64,000 nucleotides of DNA from Cladorhizidae sp. MBARI D1340-BT2 (taxonomy: Eukaryota; Porifera; Demospongiae; Poecilosclerida; Cladorhizidae), in assembly GCA_028752905.1 (NCBI GenBank), contig JAQNBH010000010.1:17649922-17713921 (forward strand), in the 5' to 3' direction. Below are positions 40,694-54,884 of the stretch, one piece after another. A program made the position numbers and the translations under genes. How positions within the stretch are numbered: the stretch's first letter is position 1; each line of letters starts with the position of its first letter. The notes beneath the pieces were generated by a model that did no database searches, was not told the DNA's origin, and was given only the letters and a program-made list of their open reading frames with translations.

Positions 40694-41975
40694 TACTTGG
40701 ATGGGTGACCGCCTGGGAACAGCAGGTGTTGTAGGCTTTTTGCTGGCCTCTCTCTTTTTTTTCTTCTTCTTTTTCACCTCTTACTTTGTGCAATAGTAAT
40801 TCTACTCGGCAAGCGTAGAACCATGAATTCAGTCAGACATTTGGCATTTGCACTTGGCTGAACAGTTGGATCAGGGAAAAACAACAGCATGTGCCAAGAT
40901 TTTGTTTGCCATTGAACTTGGAGGGGAAAATTGGATATATCGTATTTAAAAAATCGACCCATGCTGCTTCGACTACCTTCTGCCACCACTTGGTGATATA
41001 TAGAACTTGGAGGAAAACATGAAGGGAAAAATGAGCACCACTGTGGATTGGAACAAGCCTATCGATGTTTAGTTCTTTTACGCATGGAGGGAATAAGGTT
41101 GGGCTGAAATGAAATAGTGCAGCTTGTACTTTCGAACATGCCTTCTCTTGTGTGTTCTTAATTGAACGAGTTTTTATTCGGGGTAAAAGATTGGTTAACA
41201 AATGCCTCCACTGGAGTTGATTTCAGCCTTGTGTCATACTCCACTTCTAGTCCACTTTGAAGGACAGGATATCTGAAAGTGAGGTCAGCTTTGATAGCTA
41301 TTAAAAAAAAAATTATTTAAAATTGTTAGAAATGGAAAAGAAAAAGGAAGAGTTGGAGCTTCACAGAGTCTTTTAAGATCTGTGACAAAGCCAAACTTAT
41401 GATGTTATGTATATCACAAGTTCAAGTATTGAATGTACTCTCTGCTTCGACTAATACCAAGCTGATGTGTCATCTGATGGAGTTCTATATAGTGAAAATT
41501 GTGTACAGCATCATCATGTTTGCAGGGGATGCCTGAAGATTGTGTCTCTAAAAACAACGATGGCTGGTTTTGATCAGTGATAGTATCCTTAGTGTGAATG
41601 GTTACTATAGGGTTGATATTTCGTGCTCATTTTTGTTTCCAATGCAAACAGAAATATGTCTGGTCTAGAAGGGGTAAGGATCGTCACGTTTTGACCGTCA
41701 CAGCTTCCAGGTAGAAGTTAGTAGTCCTAACGAAAGCTGATCTACGGTCCAGGAGAAATTGGCTGACTCTCAATTGATACTAGGACCTTGCGAATGACAT
41801 AAGAACTTGGGGAAAAGAAGATGAAAAAAATAGAGTGCACAAAACATTAGTAACCGCTGTTGAATTGGAACAAGCCGGAAATCTGTCTCTTCTAGAAGAG
41901 TTTTAACGCAGCGGTGAGAAAACATAGCTTGAAGAGAAAATGCATTTTATAAGTGATGAAATGTGGTGTCTGGAT

Positions 41976-42094
41976 GCCTACGACCATACCACGTTGAGAA
42001 CACCGGTTCTCGTCCGATCACCGAAGTTAAGCAGCGTTGGGCCTGCCCAGTACTTGGATGGGTGACCGCCTGGGAACAGCAGGTGTTGTAGGCT
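41976..42094 (+). rRNA. 5S ribosomal RNA gene, unit 17 (consensus)
   Basis: Identical to the array consensus. It is placed between two non-LTR-split genes. Confidence 0.94.
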
Positions 42095-43392
42095 TTTTGC
42101 TGGCCTCTCTCTTTTTTTTCTTCTTCTTTTTCACCTCTTACTTTGTGCAATAGTAATTCTACTCGGCAAGCGTAGAACCATGAATTCAGTCAGACATTTG
42201 GCATTTGCACTTGGCTGAACAGTTGGATCAGGGAAAAACAACAGCATGTGCCAAGATTTTGTTTGCCATTGAACTTGGAGGGAAAAATTGGATATATCTT
42301 ATTTAAAAAATCGACCCATGCTGCTTCGACTACCTTCTGCCACCACTTGGTGATATATAGAACTTGGAGGGAAAAATGAGCACCACTGTGGATTGGAACA
42401 AGCCTATCGATGTTTAGTTCTTTTACGCATGAGGGAATAAAGTTGGGCTGAAATGAAATAGTGCAGCTTGTACTTTCGAACATGCCTTCTCTTGTGTGTT
42501 CTTAATTGAACGAGTTTTTATTCGGGTTAAAAGATTGGTTAACAAATGCCTCCACTGGAGTTGATTTCAGCCTTGTGTCATACTCCACTTCTAGTCCACT
42601 TTGAAGGACAGGATATCTGAAAGTGAGGTCAGCTTTGATAGCTATTAAAAAAAAACTGATTTAAAAATGGAAAAGAAAAAGGAAGAGTTGGAGCTTCACA
42701 TAGTCTCTTAAGATCTGTGACAAAGCCAAACTTATGATGTTATGTATATCACAAGTTCAAGTATTGAATGTACTCTCTGCTTCGACTAATACCAAGCTGA
42801 TGTGTCATCTGATGGAGTTCTAAATAGTGAAAATTGTGTACAGCATCATCATGTTTGCAGGGGATGCCTGAAGATTGTGTCTCTAAAAACAACGAGGGCT
42901 GGTTTTGATCAGTGATAGTATCCTTAGTGTGAATGGTTACTATAGGGTTGATATTTCGTGCTCATTTTTGTTTCCAATGCAAACAGACTGGTCTAGAAGT
43001 GGTAAGGATCGTCACGTTTTGACCGTCACTGCGAAGTGAACTTCCAGGTAGAAGTTAGTAGTCCTAACGAAAGCTGATCTACGGTCCAGGAGAAATTGGC
43101 TGACTCTCAATTGAAACTAGGACCTTGCGAATGACATAAGAACTTGGGGAAAAGAAGATGAAAAAAATAGAGTGCACAAAACATTAGTAACCGCTTTTGA
43201 ATTGGAACAAGCCGGAAATCTGTCTCTTCTAGAAGAGTTTTAACGCAGCGGTGAGAAAACATAGCTTGAAGAGAAAATGCATTTTATAAGTGATGAAATG
43301 TGGTGTCTGGATGCCTACGACCATACCACGTTGAGAACACCGGTTCTCGTCCGATCACCGAAGTTAAGCAGCGTTGGGCCTGCCCAGTACTT

Positions 43393-44358
43393 ATAATAAT
43401 AATAATAATAATATATTATTTTACAGCAAGACACGTATGTGTGGAAGATACATTGAGTGTGTTCAGAAATGTGATAAATGCTGACGGTATGCCTGTAAGT
43501 CCTATAGGCACCCATTTTTTAATTAAAAGTACTTATAATTATCTAGCGAGATTAGTGTAGGGTGATTAGATGAATCTTGCACAGGGACATGAGAAGTGAT
43601 ACGTGCAGGGTTGCTCAGATATAAAGTGCTGGTTGAAGTGGTCCCAAAATATATTTATCAGCTGGCAGCGAAGTGTTGTAAGTGACAGATCCAAGTTTAG
43701 AGGAGGGAGTGAGTTCCACAGTCTGGGAAGTCTATTGAAATAGAAATGACTGATGCGGTTAGTTCTTGATCTAGTGTGCCTTAACTTGGCATTGGATGAC
43801 GATCTGGTGTTGTTGGAGGAGATCGAAATGTAATGATTAATGTTAAATCTATCTGTGGGATTCTTCAGTTCTTTGATGTAGAACATGATGTCAGCTATTT
43901 CGTACCACATCATTAAGGGTAATATGTTCAGGGCTAGCAGCCTGTCTCTATATTCCATCAAAGAATTGTTCAAAATGAACTTTGTTGCCCTTCTTTGGAC
44001 CTTTTCCAACATAGTGATCTCCTTAATTAACCGTGGCCTCCAAACTTGTGAACAGTATGTTAGCTTTGACCTGACCAGAGCGAGATAGAGTGTTCTCAGT
44101 GTTTCTCTCGATGACATTCTGCCAAATGTACGTTTCAGTATTCCCAGTTGCTGATATGCTTTTGCAGTGATCGCACCATATTGTTGGGACCAAGATAGGT
44201 CTGTCGAGATGACAACTCCTAAATCCTTGTGAGAATCCTTGGCAGGTAATAGCATGTCCTTGATGGTCTAGTTGAAATCAATGCTGTGTTTGGTGGAATT
44301 AAACCGTAACAGGATGCATTTGGAGACATTGAATGGAAGTTTCCATTGCAAGCTCCAT
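43393..44358 (-). mobile_element. CR1/jockey-like non-LTR retrotransposon, 5'-truncated, copy 3 (966 bp)
   Basis: Same ends and length as copy 2. Confidence 0.85.
43566..44358 (-). pseudogene. Non-LTR reverse transcriptase C-terminus, copy 3, with a nonsense mutation
   Basis: As copy 2, but TAC has become TAG (minus strand; plus-strand CTA at 44268-44270), giving an in-frame stop in the FNYTI region. A second change replaces Met by Leu near the PLPAKD segment. Neither change is in the other copies, so they arose after this unit was duplicated. Confidence 0.8.
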
Positions 44359-45656
44359 TACTTGGATGGGTGACCGCCTGGGAACAGCAGGTGTTGTAGG
44401 CTTTTTGCTGGCCTCTCTCTTTTTTTTCTTCTTCTTTTTCACCTCTTACTTTGTGCAATAGTAATTCTACTCGGCAAGCGTAGAACCATGAATTCAGTCA
44501 GACATTTGGCATTTGCACTTGGCTGAACAGTTGGATCAGGGAAAAACAACAGCATGTGCCAAGATTTTGTTTGCCATTGAACTTGGAGGGGAAAATTGGA
44601 TATATCGTATTTAAAAAATCGACCCATGCTGCTTCGACTACCTTCTGCCACCACTTGGTGATATATAGAACTTGGAGGAAAACATGAAGGGAAAAATGAG
44701 CACCACTGTGGATTGGAACAAGCCTATCGATGTTTAGTTCTTTTACGCATGTTGGGAATAAAGTTGGGCTGAAATGAAATAGTGCAGCTTTTACTTTCGA
44801 ACATGCCTTCTCTTGTGTGTTCTTAATTGAACGAGTTTTTATTCGGGGTAAAAGATTGGTTAACAAATGCCTCCACTGGAGTTGATTTCAGCCTTGTGTC
44901 ATACTCCACTTCTAGTCCAGTTTGAAGGACAGGATATCTGAAAGTGAGGTCAGCTTTGAAAGCTATTAAAAAAAAAACTGATTTAAAATTGTTAGAAATG
45001 GAAAAGAAAAGGAAGAGTTGGAGCTTCACAGTCTTTTAAGATCTGTGACAAAGCCAAACTTATGATGTTATGTATATCACAAGTTCAAGTATTGAATGTA
45101 CTTTCTGCTTCGACTAATACCAAGCTGATGTGTCATCTGATGGAGTTCTATATAGTGAAAATTGGGTACAGCATCATCATGTTTGCAGGGGATGCCTGAA
45201 GATTGTGTCTCTAAAAACAACGAGGGCTGGTTTTGATCAGTGATAGTATCCTTAGTGTGAATGGTTACTATAGGGTTGATATTTCGTGGACTTTTTGCTC
45301 ATTTTTGTTTCCAATGCAAACAGAAATATGTCTGGTCTAGAAGGGGTAAGGATCGTCACGTTTTGACCGTCACTGCGAAGTGAACTTCCAGGTACAAGTT
45401 AGTAGTCCTAACGAAAGCTGATCTACTGTCCAGGAGAAATTGGCTGACTCTCAATTGATACTAGGACCTTGCGAATGACATAAGAACTTGGGGAAAAGAA
45501 GATGAAAAAAATAGAGTGCACAAAACATTAGTAACCGCTGTTGAATTGGAACAAGCCGGAAATCTGTCTCTTCTAGAAGAGTTTTAACACAGCGGTGAGA
45601 AAACATAGCTTGAAGAGAAAATGCATTTTATAAGTGATGAAATGTGGTGTCTGGAT

Positions 45657-45777
45657 GCCTACGACCATACCACGTTGAGAACACCGGTTCTCGTCCGATC
45701 ACCGAAGTTAAGCAGCGTTGGGCCTGCCCAGTATACTTGGATGGGTGACCGCCTGGGAACAGCAGGTGTTGTAGGCT
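45657..45777 (+). rRNA. 5S ribosomal RNA gene variant, unit 19 (+2 bp)
   Basis: Carries the TA insertion at the intermediate element/box C border and is otherwise consensus. Confidence 0.75.
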
Positions 45778-47093
45778 TTTTGCTGGCCTCTCTCTTTTTT
45801 CCCTTCTTCTTTTTCACCTCTTACTTTGTGCAATAGTAATTCTACTCGGCAAGCGTAGAACCATGAATTCAGTCAGACATTTGGCATTTGCACTTGGCTG
45901 AACAGTTGGATCAGGGAAAAACAACAGCATGTGCCAAGATTTTGTTTGCCATTGAACTTGGAGGGGAAAATTGGATATATCGTATTTTAAAAATCGACTT
46001 CGACTACCTTCTGCCACCACTTGGTGATATATAGAACTTGGAGGAAAACATGAAGGGAAAAATGAGCACCACTGTGGATTGGAACAAGCCTATCGATGTT
46101 TAGTTCTTTTACGCATGGAGGGAATAAAGTTGGGCTGAAATGAAATAGTGCAGCTTGTACTTTCGAACATGCCTTCTCTTGTGTGTTCTTAATTGAACGA
46201 GTTTTTATTCGGGGTAAAAGATTGGTTAACAAATGCCTCCACTGGAGTTGATTTCAGCCTTGTGTCATACTCCACTTCTAGTCCACTTTGAAGGACAGGA
46301 TATCTGAAAGTGAGGTCAGCTTTGATAGCTATTTTTTAAAAAATGATCTAAAATTGTTAGAAATGGAAAAGAAAAAGGAAGAGTTGGAGCTTCACAGTCT
46401 TTTAAGATCTGTGACAAAGCCAAACTTATGATGTTATGTATATCACAAGTTCAAGTATTGAATGTACTCTCTGCTTCGACTAATACCAAGCTGATGTGTC
46501 ATCTGATGAGAAGCCAGATGCATCAAGAGGCAAGAAGCTGGACACAGCCAAGGCTAGCAGCCAGATGCATCACAAGATGGAGTTCTATATAGTGAAAATT
46601 GGGCACAGCATCATCACGTTTGCAGGGGATGCCTGAAGATTGTGTCTCTAAAAACAACGAGGCTGGTTTTGATCAGTGATAGTATCCTTAGTGTGAATGG
46701 TTAACTATAGGGTTGATATTTCGTGGACTTTTTGCTCATTTTTGTTTCCAATGCAAACAGAAATATGTCTGGTCTAGAAGGGGTAAGGATCGTCACGTTT
46801 TGACCGTCACTTCGAAGTGAACTTCCAGGTAGAAGTTAGTAGTCCTAACGAAAGCTGATCTACGGTCCAGGAGAAATTGGCTGACTCTCAATTGATACTA
46901 GGACCTTGCGAATGACATAAGAACTTGGGGAAAAGAAGATGAAAAAAATAGAGTGCACAAAACATTAGTAACCGCTGTTGAATTGGAACAAGCCGGAAAT
47001 CTGTCTCTTCTAGAAGAGTTTTAACGCAGCGGTGAGAAAACATAGCTTGAAGAGAAAATGCATTTTATAAGTGATGAAATGTGGTGTCTGGAT

Positions 47094-47199
47094 GCCTACG
47101 ACCATACCACGTTGAGAACACCGGTTCTCGTCCGATCACCGAAGTTAAGCAGCGTTGGGCCTGCCCAGTACTTGGATGGAACAGCAGGTGTTATAGGCT
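47094..47199 (+). pseudogene. 5S rRNA pseudogene, unit 20 (13-bp deletion in box C)
   Basis: 106 nt. GGATGG is joined directly to AACAGCAG, removing GTGACCGCCTGGG, the core of box C. G113A is also present. The TFIIIA-binding region is destroyed, so transcription is unlikely. Confidence 0.88.
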
Positions 47200-48497
47200 T
47201 TTTGCTGGCCTCTCTCTTTTTTTTCTTCTTCTTTTTCACCTCTTACTTTGTGCAATAGTAATTCTACTCGGCAAGCGTAGAACCATGAATTCAGTCAGAC
47301 ATTTGGCATTTGCACTTGGCTGAACAGTTGGATCAGGGAAAAACAACAGCATGTGCCAAGATTTTGTTTGCCATTGAACTTGGAGGGAAAAATTGGATAT
47401 ATCTTATTTTAAAAATCGACCCATGCTGCTTCGACTACCTTCTGCCACCACTTGGTGATATATAGAACTTGGAGGGAAAAATGAGCACCACTGTGGATTG
47501 GAACAAGCCTATCGATGTTTAGTTCTTTTACGCATGAGGGAATAAAGTTGGGCTGAAATGAAATAGTGCAGCTTGTACTTTCGAACATGCCTTCTCTTGT
47601 GTGTTCTTAATTGAACGAGTTTTTATTCGGGTTAAAAGATTGGTTAACAAATGCCTCCACTGGAGTTGATTTCAGCCTTGTGTCATACTCCACTTCTAGT
47701 CCACTTTGAAGGACAGGATATCTGAAAGTGAGGTCAGCTTTGATAGCTATTAAAAAAAAACTGATTTAAAAATGGAAAAGAAAAAGGAAGAGTTGGAGCT
47801 TCACATAGTCTTTTAAGATCTGTGACAAAGCCAAACTTATGATGTTATGTATATCACAAGTTCAAGTATTGAATGTACTCTCTGCTTCGACTAATACCAA
47901 GCTGATATGTCATCTGATGGAGTTCTAAATAGTGAAAATTGTGTACAGCATCATCATGTTTGCAGGGGATGCCTGAAGATTGTGTCTCTAAAAACAACGA
48001 GGGCTGGTTTTGATCAGTGATAGTATCCTTAGTGTGAATGGTTACTATAGGGTTGATATTTCGTGCTCATTTTTGTTTCCAATGCAAACAGACTGGTCTA
48101 GAAGTGGTAAGGATCGTCACGTTTTGACCGTCACTGCGAAGTGAACTTCCAGGTAGAAGTTAGTAGTCCTAACGAAAGCTGATCTACGGTCCAGGAGAAA
48201 TTGGCTGACTCTCAATTGAAACTAGGACCTTGCGAATGACATAAGAACTTGGGGAAAAGAAGATGAAAAAAATAGAGTGCACAAAACATTAGTAACCGCT
48301 TTTGAATTGGAACAAGCCGGAAATCTGTCTCTTCTAGAAGAGTTTTAACGCAGCGGTGAGAAAACATAGCTTGAAGAGAAAATGCATTTTATAAGTGATG
48401 AAATGTGGTGTCTGGATGCCTACGACCATACCACGTTGAGAACACCGGTTCTCGTCCGATCACCGAAGTTAAGCAGCGTTGGGCCTGCCCAGTACTT

Positions 48498-49463
48498 ATA
48501 ATAATAATAATAATAATATATTATTTTACAGCAAGACACGTATGTGTGGAAGATACATTGAGTGTGTTCAGAAATGTGATAAATGCTGACGGTATGCCTG
48601 TAAGTCCTATAGGCACCCATTTTTTAATTAAAAGTACTTATAATTATCTAGCGAGATTAGTGTAGGGTGATTAGATGAATCTTGCACAGGGACATGAGAA
48701 GTGATACGTGCAGGGTTGCTCAGATATAAAGTGCTGGTTGAAGTGGTCCCAAAATATATTTATCAGCTGGCAGCGAAGTGTTGTAAGTGACAGATCCAAG
48801 TTTAGAGGAGGGAGTGAGTTCCACAGTCTGGGAAGTCTATTGAAATAGAAATGACTGATGCGGTTAGTTCTTGATCTAGTGTGCCTTAACTTGGCATTGG
48901 ATGACGATCTGGTGTTGTTGGAGGAGATCGAAATGTAATGATTAATGTTAAATCTATCTGTGGGATTCTTCAGTTCTTTGATGTAGAACATGATGTCAGC
49001 TATTTCGTACCACATCATTAAGGGTAATATGTTCAGGGCTAGCAGCCTGTCTCTATATTCCATCAAAGAATTGTTCAAAATGAACTTTGTTGCCCTTCTT
49101 TGGACCTTTTCCAACATAGTGATCTCCTTAATTAACCGTGGCCTCCAAACTTGTGAACAGTATGTTAGCTTTGACCTGACCAGAGCGAGATAGAGTGTTC
49201 TCAGTGTTTCTCTCGATGACATTCTGCCAAATGTACGTTTCAGTATTCCCAGTTGCTGATATGCTTTTGCAGTGATCGCACCATATTGTTGGGACCAAGA
49301 TAGGTCTGTCGAGATGACAACTCCTAAATCCTTGTGAGAATCCTTGGCAGGTAATGGCATGTCCTTGATGGTGTAGTTGAAATCAATGCTGTGTTTGGTG
49401 GAATTAAACCGTAACAGGATGCATTTGGAGACATTGAATGGAAGTTTCCATTGCAAGCTCCAT
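48498..49463 (-). mobile_element. CR1/jockey-like non-LTR retrotransposon, 5'-truncated, copy 4 (966 bp)
   Basis: Same ends and truncation as copies 2, 3 and 5. Confidence 0.85.
48671..49463 (-). pseudogene. Non-LTR reverse transcriptase C-terminus, copy 4
   Basis: Open frame identical in length to copy 2, without the copy 3 stop. Catalytic region missing. Confidence 0.8.
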
Positions 49464-50761
49464 TACTTGGATGGGTGACCGCCTGGGAACAGCAGGTGTT
49501 GTAGGCTTTTTGCTGGCCTCTCTCTTTTTTTTCTTCTTCTTTTTCACCTCTTACTTTGTGCAATAGTAATTCTACTCGGCAAGCGTAGAACCATGAATTC
49601 AGTCAGACATTTGGCATTTGCACTTGGCTGAACAGTTGGATCAGGGAAAAACAACAGCATGTGCCAAGATTTTGTTTGCCATTGAACTTGGAGGGGCAAA
49701 TTGGATATATCGTATTTAAAAAATCGACCCATGCTGCTTCGACTACCTTCTGCCACCACTTGGTGATATATAGAACTTGGAGGAAAACATGAAGGGAAAA
49801 ATGAGCACCACTGTGGATTGGAACAAGCCTATCGATGTTTAGTTCTTTTACGCATGTTGGGAATAAAGTTGGGCTGAAATGAAATAGTGCAGCTTTTACT
49901 TTCGAACATGCCTTCTCTTGTGTGTTCTTAATTGAACGAGTTTTTATTCGGGGTAAAAGATTGGTTAACAAATGCCTCCACTGGAGTTGATTTCAGCCTT
50001 GTGTCATACTCCACTTCTAGTCCAGTTTGAAGGACAGGATATCTGAAAGTGAGGTCAGCTTTGAAAGCTATTAAAAAAAAAACTGATTTAAAATTGTTAG
50101 AAATGGAAAAGAAAAGGAAGAGTTGGAGCTTCACAGTCTTTTAAGATCTGTGACAAAGCCAAACTTATGATGTTATGTATATCACAAGTTCAAGTATTGA
50201 ATGTACTTTCTGCTTCGACTAATACCAAGCTGATGTGTCATCTGATGGAGTTCTATATAGTGAAAATTGGGTACAGCATCATCATGTTTGCAGGGGATGC
50301 CTGAAGATTGTGTCTCTAAAAACAACGAGGGCTGGTTTTGATCAGTGATAGTATCCTTAGTGTGAATGGTTACTATAGGGTTGATATTTCGTGGACTTTT
50401 TGCTCATTTTTGTTTCCAATGCAAACAGAAATATGTCTGGTCTAGAAGGGGTAAGGATCGTCACGTTTTGACCGTCACTGCGAAGTGAACTTCCAGGTAC
50501 AAGTTAGTAGTCCTAACGAAAGCTGATCTACTGTCCAGGAGAAATTGGCTGACTCTCAATTGATACTAGGACCTTGCGAATGACATAAGAACTTGGGGAA
50601 AAGAAGATGAAAAAAATAGAGTGCACAAAACATTAGTAACCGCTGTTGAATTGGAACAAGCCGGAAATCTGTCTCTTCTAGAAGAGTTTTAACACAGCGG
50701 TGAGAAAACATAGCTTGAAGAGAAAATGCATTTTATAAGTGATGAAATGTGGTGTCTGGAT

Positions 50762-50882
50762 GCCTACGACCATACCACGTTGAGAACACCGGTTCTCGTC
50801 CGATCACCGAAGTTAAGCAGCGTTGGGCCTGCCCAGTATACTTGGATGGGTGACCGCCTGGGAACAGCAGGTGTTGTAGGCT
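50762..50882 (+). rRNA. 5S ribosomal RNA gene variant, unit 22 (+2 bp)
   Basis: TA insertion, otherwise consensus. Confidence 0.75.
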
Positions 50883-52139
50883 TTTTGCTGGCCTCTCTCT
50901 TTTTTCCCTTCTTCTTTTTCACCTCTTACTTTGTGCAATAGTAATTCTACTCGGCAAGCGTAGAACCATGAATTCAGTCAGACATTTGGCATTTGCACTT
51001 GGCTGAACAGTTGGATCAGGGAAAAACAACAGCATGTGCCAAGATTTTGTTTGCCATTGAACTTGGAGGGGAAAATTGGATATATCGTATTTTAAAAATC
51101 GACTTCGACTACCTTCTGCCACCACTTGGTGATATATAGAACTTGGAGGAAAACATGAAGGGAAAAATGAGCACCACTGTGGATTGGAACAAGCCTATCG
51201 ATGTTTAGTTCTTTTACGCATGGAGGGAATAAAGTTGGGCTGAAATGAAATAGTGCAGCTTGTACTTTCGAACATGCCTTCTCTTGTGTGTTCTTAATTG
51301 AACGAGTTTTTATTCGGAGTAAAAGATTGGTTAACAAATGCCTCCACTGGAGTTGATTTCAACCTTGTGTCATCCTTCACTTCTAGTCCACTTTGAAGGA
51401 CAGGATATCTGAAAGTGAGGTCAGCTTTGATAGCTATTAAAAAAAAATGATCTAAAATTGTTAGATAAGGAAAAGAAAAAGGAAGAGTTGGAGCTTCACA
51501 GAGTCTTTTAAGATCTGTGACAAAGCCAAACTTATGATGTTATGTATATCACAAGTTCAAGTATTGAATGTACTCTCTGCTTCGACTAATACCAAGCTGA
51601 TGTGTCATCTGATGGAGTTCTATAATATAGTTAAAATTGGGTTCACAGCATCATCATCTTTGCATGGGATGCCTGAAGATTGTGTCTCTAAAAACAACGA
51701 GGGCTGGTTTTGATCAGTGATAGTATCCTTAGTGTGAATGGTTACTACATGTATAGGGTTGATATTTCGTGGACTTTTTGCTCATTTTTGTTTCCAATGC
51801 AAACAGAAATATGTCTGGTCTAGAAGGGTTAAGGATCGTCACGTTTTGACCGTCACTGCGAAGTGAACTTCCAGGTAGAAGTTAGTAGTCCTAACGAAAG
51901 CTGATCTACGGTCCAGGAGAAATTGGCTGACTCTCAATTGATACTAGGACCTTGCGAATGACATAAGAACTTGGGGAAAAGAAGATGAAAAAAATAGAGT
52001 GCACAAAACATTAGTAACCGCTGTTGAATTGGAACAAGCCGGAAATCTGTCTCTTCTAGAAGAGTTTTAACGCAGCGGTGAGAAAACATAGCTTGAAGAG
52101 AAAATGCATTTTATAAGTGATGAAATGTGGTGTCTGGAT

Positions 52140-52258
52140 GCCTACGACCATACCACGTTGAGAACACCGGTTCTCGTCCGATCACCGAAGTTAAGCAGCG
52201 TTGGGCCTGCCCAGTACTTGGATGGGTGACCGCCTGGGAACAGCAGGTGTTGTAGGCT
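52140..52258 (+). rRNA. 5S ribosomal RNA gene, unit 23 (consensus)
   Basis: Identical to the array consensus. It is the only fully consensus copy between 42095 and the right edge. Confidence 0.94.
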
Positions 52259-53515
52259 TTTTGCTGGCCTCTCTCTTTTTTTTCTTCTTCTTTTTCACCT
52301 CTTACTTTGTGCAATAGTAATTCTACTCGGCAAGCGTAGAACCATGAATTCAGTCAGACATTTGGCATTTGCACTTGGCTGAACAGTTGGATCAGGGAAA
52401 AACAACAGCATGTGCCAAGATTTTGTTTGCCATTGAACTTGGAGGGAAAAATTGGATATATCTTATTTAAAAAATCGACCCATGCTGCTTCGACTACCTT
52501 CTGGCACCACTTGGTGATATATAGAACTTGGAGGGAAAAATGAGCACCACTGTGGATTGGAACAAGCCTATCGATGTTTAGTTCTTTTACGCATGAGGGA
52601 ATAAAGTTGGGCTGAAATGAAATAGTGCAGCTTGTACTTTCGAACATGCCTTCTCTTGTGTGTTCTTAATTGAACGAGTTTTTATTCGGGTTAAAAGATT
52701 GGTTAACAAATGCCTCCACTGGAGTTGATTTCAGCCTTGTGTCATACTCCACTTCTAGTCCACTTTGAAGGACAGGATATCTGAAAGTGAGGTCAGCTTT
52801 GATAGCTATTAAAAAAAAACTGATCTAAAATTGTTAGATAAGGAAAAGAAAAAGGAAGAGTTGGAGCTTCACAGAGTCTTTTAAGATCTGTGACAAAGCC
52901 AAACTTATGATGTTATGTATATCACAAGTTCAAGTATTGAATGTACTCTCTGCTTCGACTATATAATACCAAGCTGATGTGTCATCTGATGGAGTTCTAT
53001 AATATAGTGAAAATTGGGTTCACAGCATCATCATCTTTGCATGGGATGCCTGAAGATTGTGTCTCTAAAAACAACGAGGGCTGGTTTTGATCAGTGATAG
53101 TATCCTTAGTGTGAATGGTTACTACATGTATAGGGTTGATATTTCGTGGACTTTTTGCTCATTTTTGTTTCCAATGCAAACAGAAATATGTCTGGTCTAG
53201 AAGGGTTAAGGATCGTCACGTTTTGACCGTCACTGCGAAGTGAACTTCCAGGTAGAAGTTAGTAGTCCTAACGAAAGCTGATCTACGGTCCAGGAGAAAT
53301 TGGCTGACTCTCAATTGATACTAGGACTTTGCGAATGACATAAGAACTTGGGGAAAAGAAGATGAAAAAATAGAGTGCACAAAACATTAGTAACCGCTGT
53401 TGAATTGGAACAAGCCGGAAATCTGTCTCTTCTAGAAGAGTTTTAACGCAGCGGTGAGAAAACATAGCTTGAAGAGAAAATGCATTTTATAAGTGATGAA
53501 ATGTGGTGTCTGGAT

Positions 53516-53636
53516 GCCTACGACCATACCACGTTGAGAACACCGGTTCTCGTCCGATCACCGAAGTTAAGCAGCGTTGGGCCTGCCCAGTATACTTGGA
53601 TGGGTGACCGCCTGGGAACAGCAGGTGTTGTAGGCT
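53516..53636 (+). rRNA. 5S ribosomal RNA gene variant, unit 24 (+2 bp)
   Basis: TA insertion, otherwise consensus. Confidence 0.75.
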
Positions 53637-54884
53637 TTTTGCTGGCCTCTCTCTTTTTTTTCTTCTTCTTTTTCACCTCTTACTTTGTGCAATAGTAATT
53701 CTACTCGGCAAGCGTAGAACCATGAATTCAGTCAGACATTTGGCATTTGCACTTGGCTGAACAGTTGGATCAGGGAAAAACAACAGCATGTGCCAAGATT
53801 TTGTTTGCCATTGAACTTGGAGGGGGAAATTGGATATATCGTATTTTAAAAATCGACCCATGCTGCTTCGACTACCTTCTGCCACCACTTGGTGATATAT
53901 AGAACTTGGAGGAAAACATGAAGGGAAAAATGAGCACCACTGTGGATTGGAACAAGCCTATCGATGTTTAGTTCTTTTACGCATGGAGGGAATAAAGTTG
54001 GGCTGAAATGAAATAGTGCAGCTTGTACTTTCGAACATGCCTTCTCTTGTGTGTTCTTAATTGAACGAGTTTTTATTCGGAGTAAAAGATTGGTTAACAA
54101 ATGCCTCTGGAGTTAATTTCAACCTTGTGTCATCCTCCACTTCTAGTCCACTTTGAAGGACAGGATATCTGAAAGTGAGGTCAGCATTGATAGCTATTAA
54201 AAAAAAAATGATCTAAAATTGTTAGATAAGGAAAAGAAAAAGGAAGAGTTGGAGCTTCACAGAGTCTTTTAAGATCTGTGACAAAGCCAAACTTATGATG
54301 TTATGTATATCACAAGTTCAAGTATTGAATGTACTCTCTGCTTCGACTAATACCAAGCTGATGTGTCATCTGATGGAGTTCTATATAGTGAAAATTGTGT
54401 ACAGCATCATCATGTTTGCAGGGGATGCCTGAAGATTGTGTCTCTAAAAACAACGAGGGCTGGTTTTGATCAGTGATAGTATCCTTAGTGTGAATGGTTA
54501 CTATAGGGTTGATATTTCGTGGACTTTTTGCTCATTTTTGTTTCCAATGCAAACAGAAATAATTATGTCTTGTCTAGAAGGGGTAAGGATCGTCACGTTT
54601 TGACCGTCACAGCTTCCAGGTAGAAGTTAGTAGTCCTAACGAAAGCTGATCTACGGTCCAGGAGAAATTGGCTGACTCTCAATTGATACTAGGACCTTGC
54701 GAATGACATAAGAACTTGGGGAAAAGAAGATGAAAAAAATAGAGTGCACCAAACATTAGTAACCGCTGTTGAATTGGAACAAGCCGGAAATCTGTCTCTT
54801 CTAGAAGAGTTTTAACGCAGCGGTGAGAAAACATAGCTTGAAGAGAAAATGCATTTTATAAGTGATGAAATGTGGTGTCTGGAT

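Larger units (their letters stand above)
39648..40737 (+). pseudogene. 5S rRNA gene, unit 16, split by the non-LTR element
   Basis: The 5' part is 39648-39727 and the 3' part 40694-40737, with TACTT duplicated at 39723-39727 and 40694-40698. Confidence 0.93.
43313..44402 (+). pseudogene. 5S rRNA gene, unit 18, split by the non-LTR element
   Basis: The 5' part is 43313-43392 and the 3' part 44359-44402, with TACTT at 43388-43392 and 44359-44363. Confidence 0.93.
36858..45656 (+). repeat. 5S units 14-18 with spacers
   Basis: Unit starts are 36858 (1441 bp), 38299 (1349), 39648 (2328, non-LTR), 41976 (1337) and 43313 (2344, non-LTR). A 71-bp insertion is present in the first spacer at 37709-37779. 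No spacer gene is recognised. Confidence 0.88.
48418..49507 (+). pseudogene. 5S rRNA gene, unit 21, split by the non-LTR element
   Basis: The 5' part is 48418-48497 and the 3' part 49464-49507, with the TACTT duplication. Confidence 0.93.
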
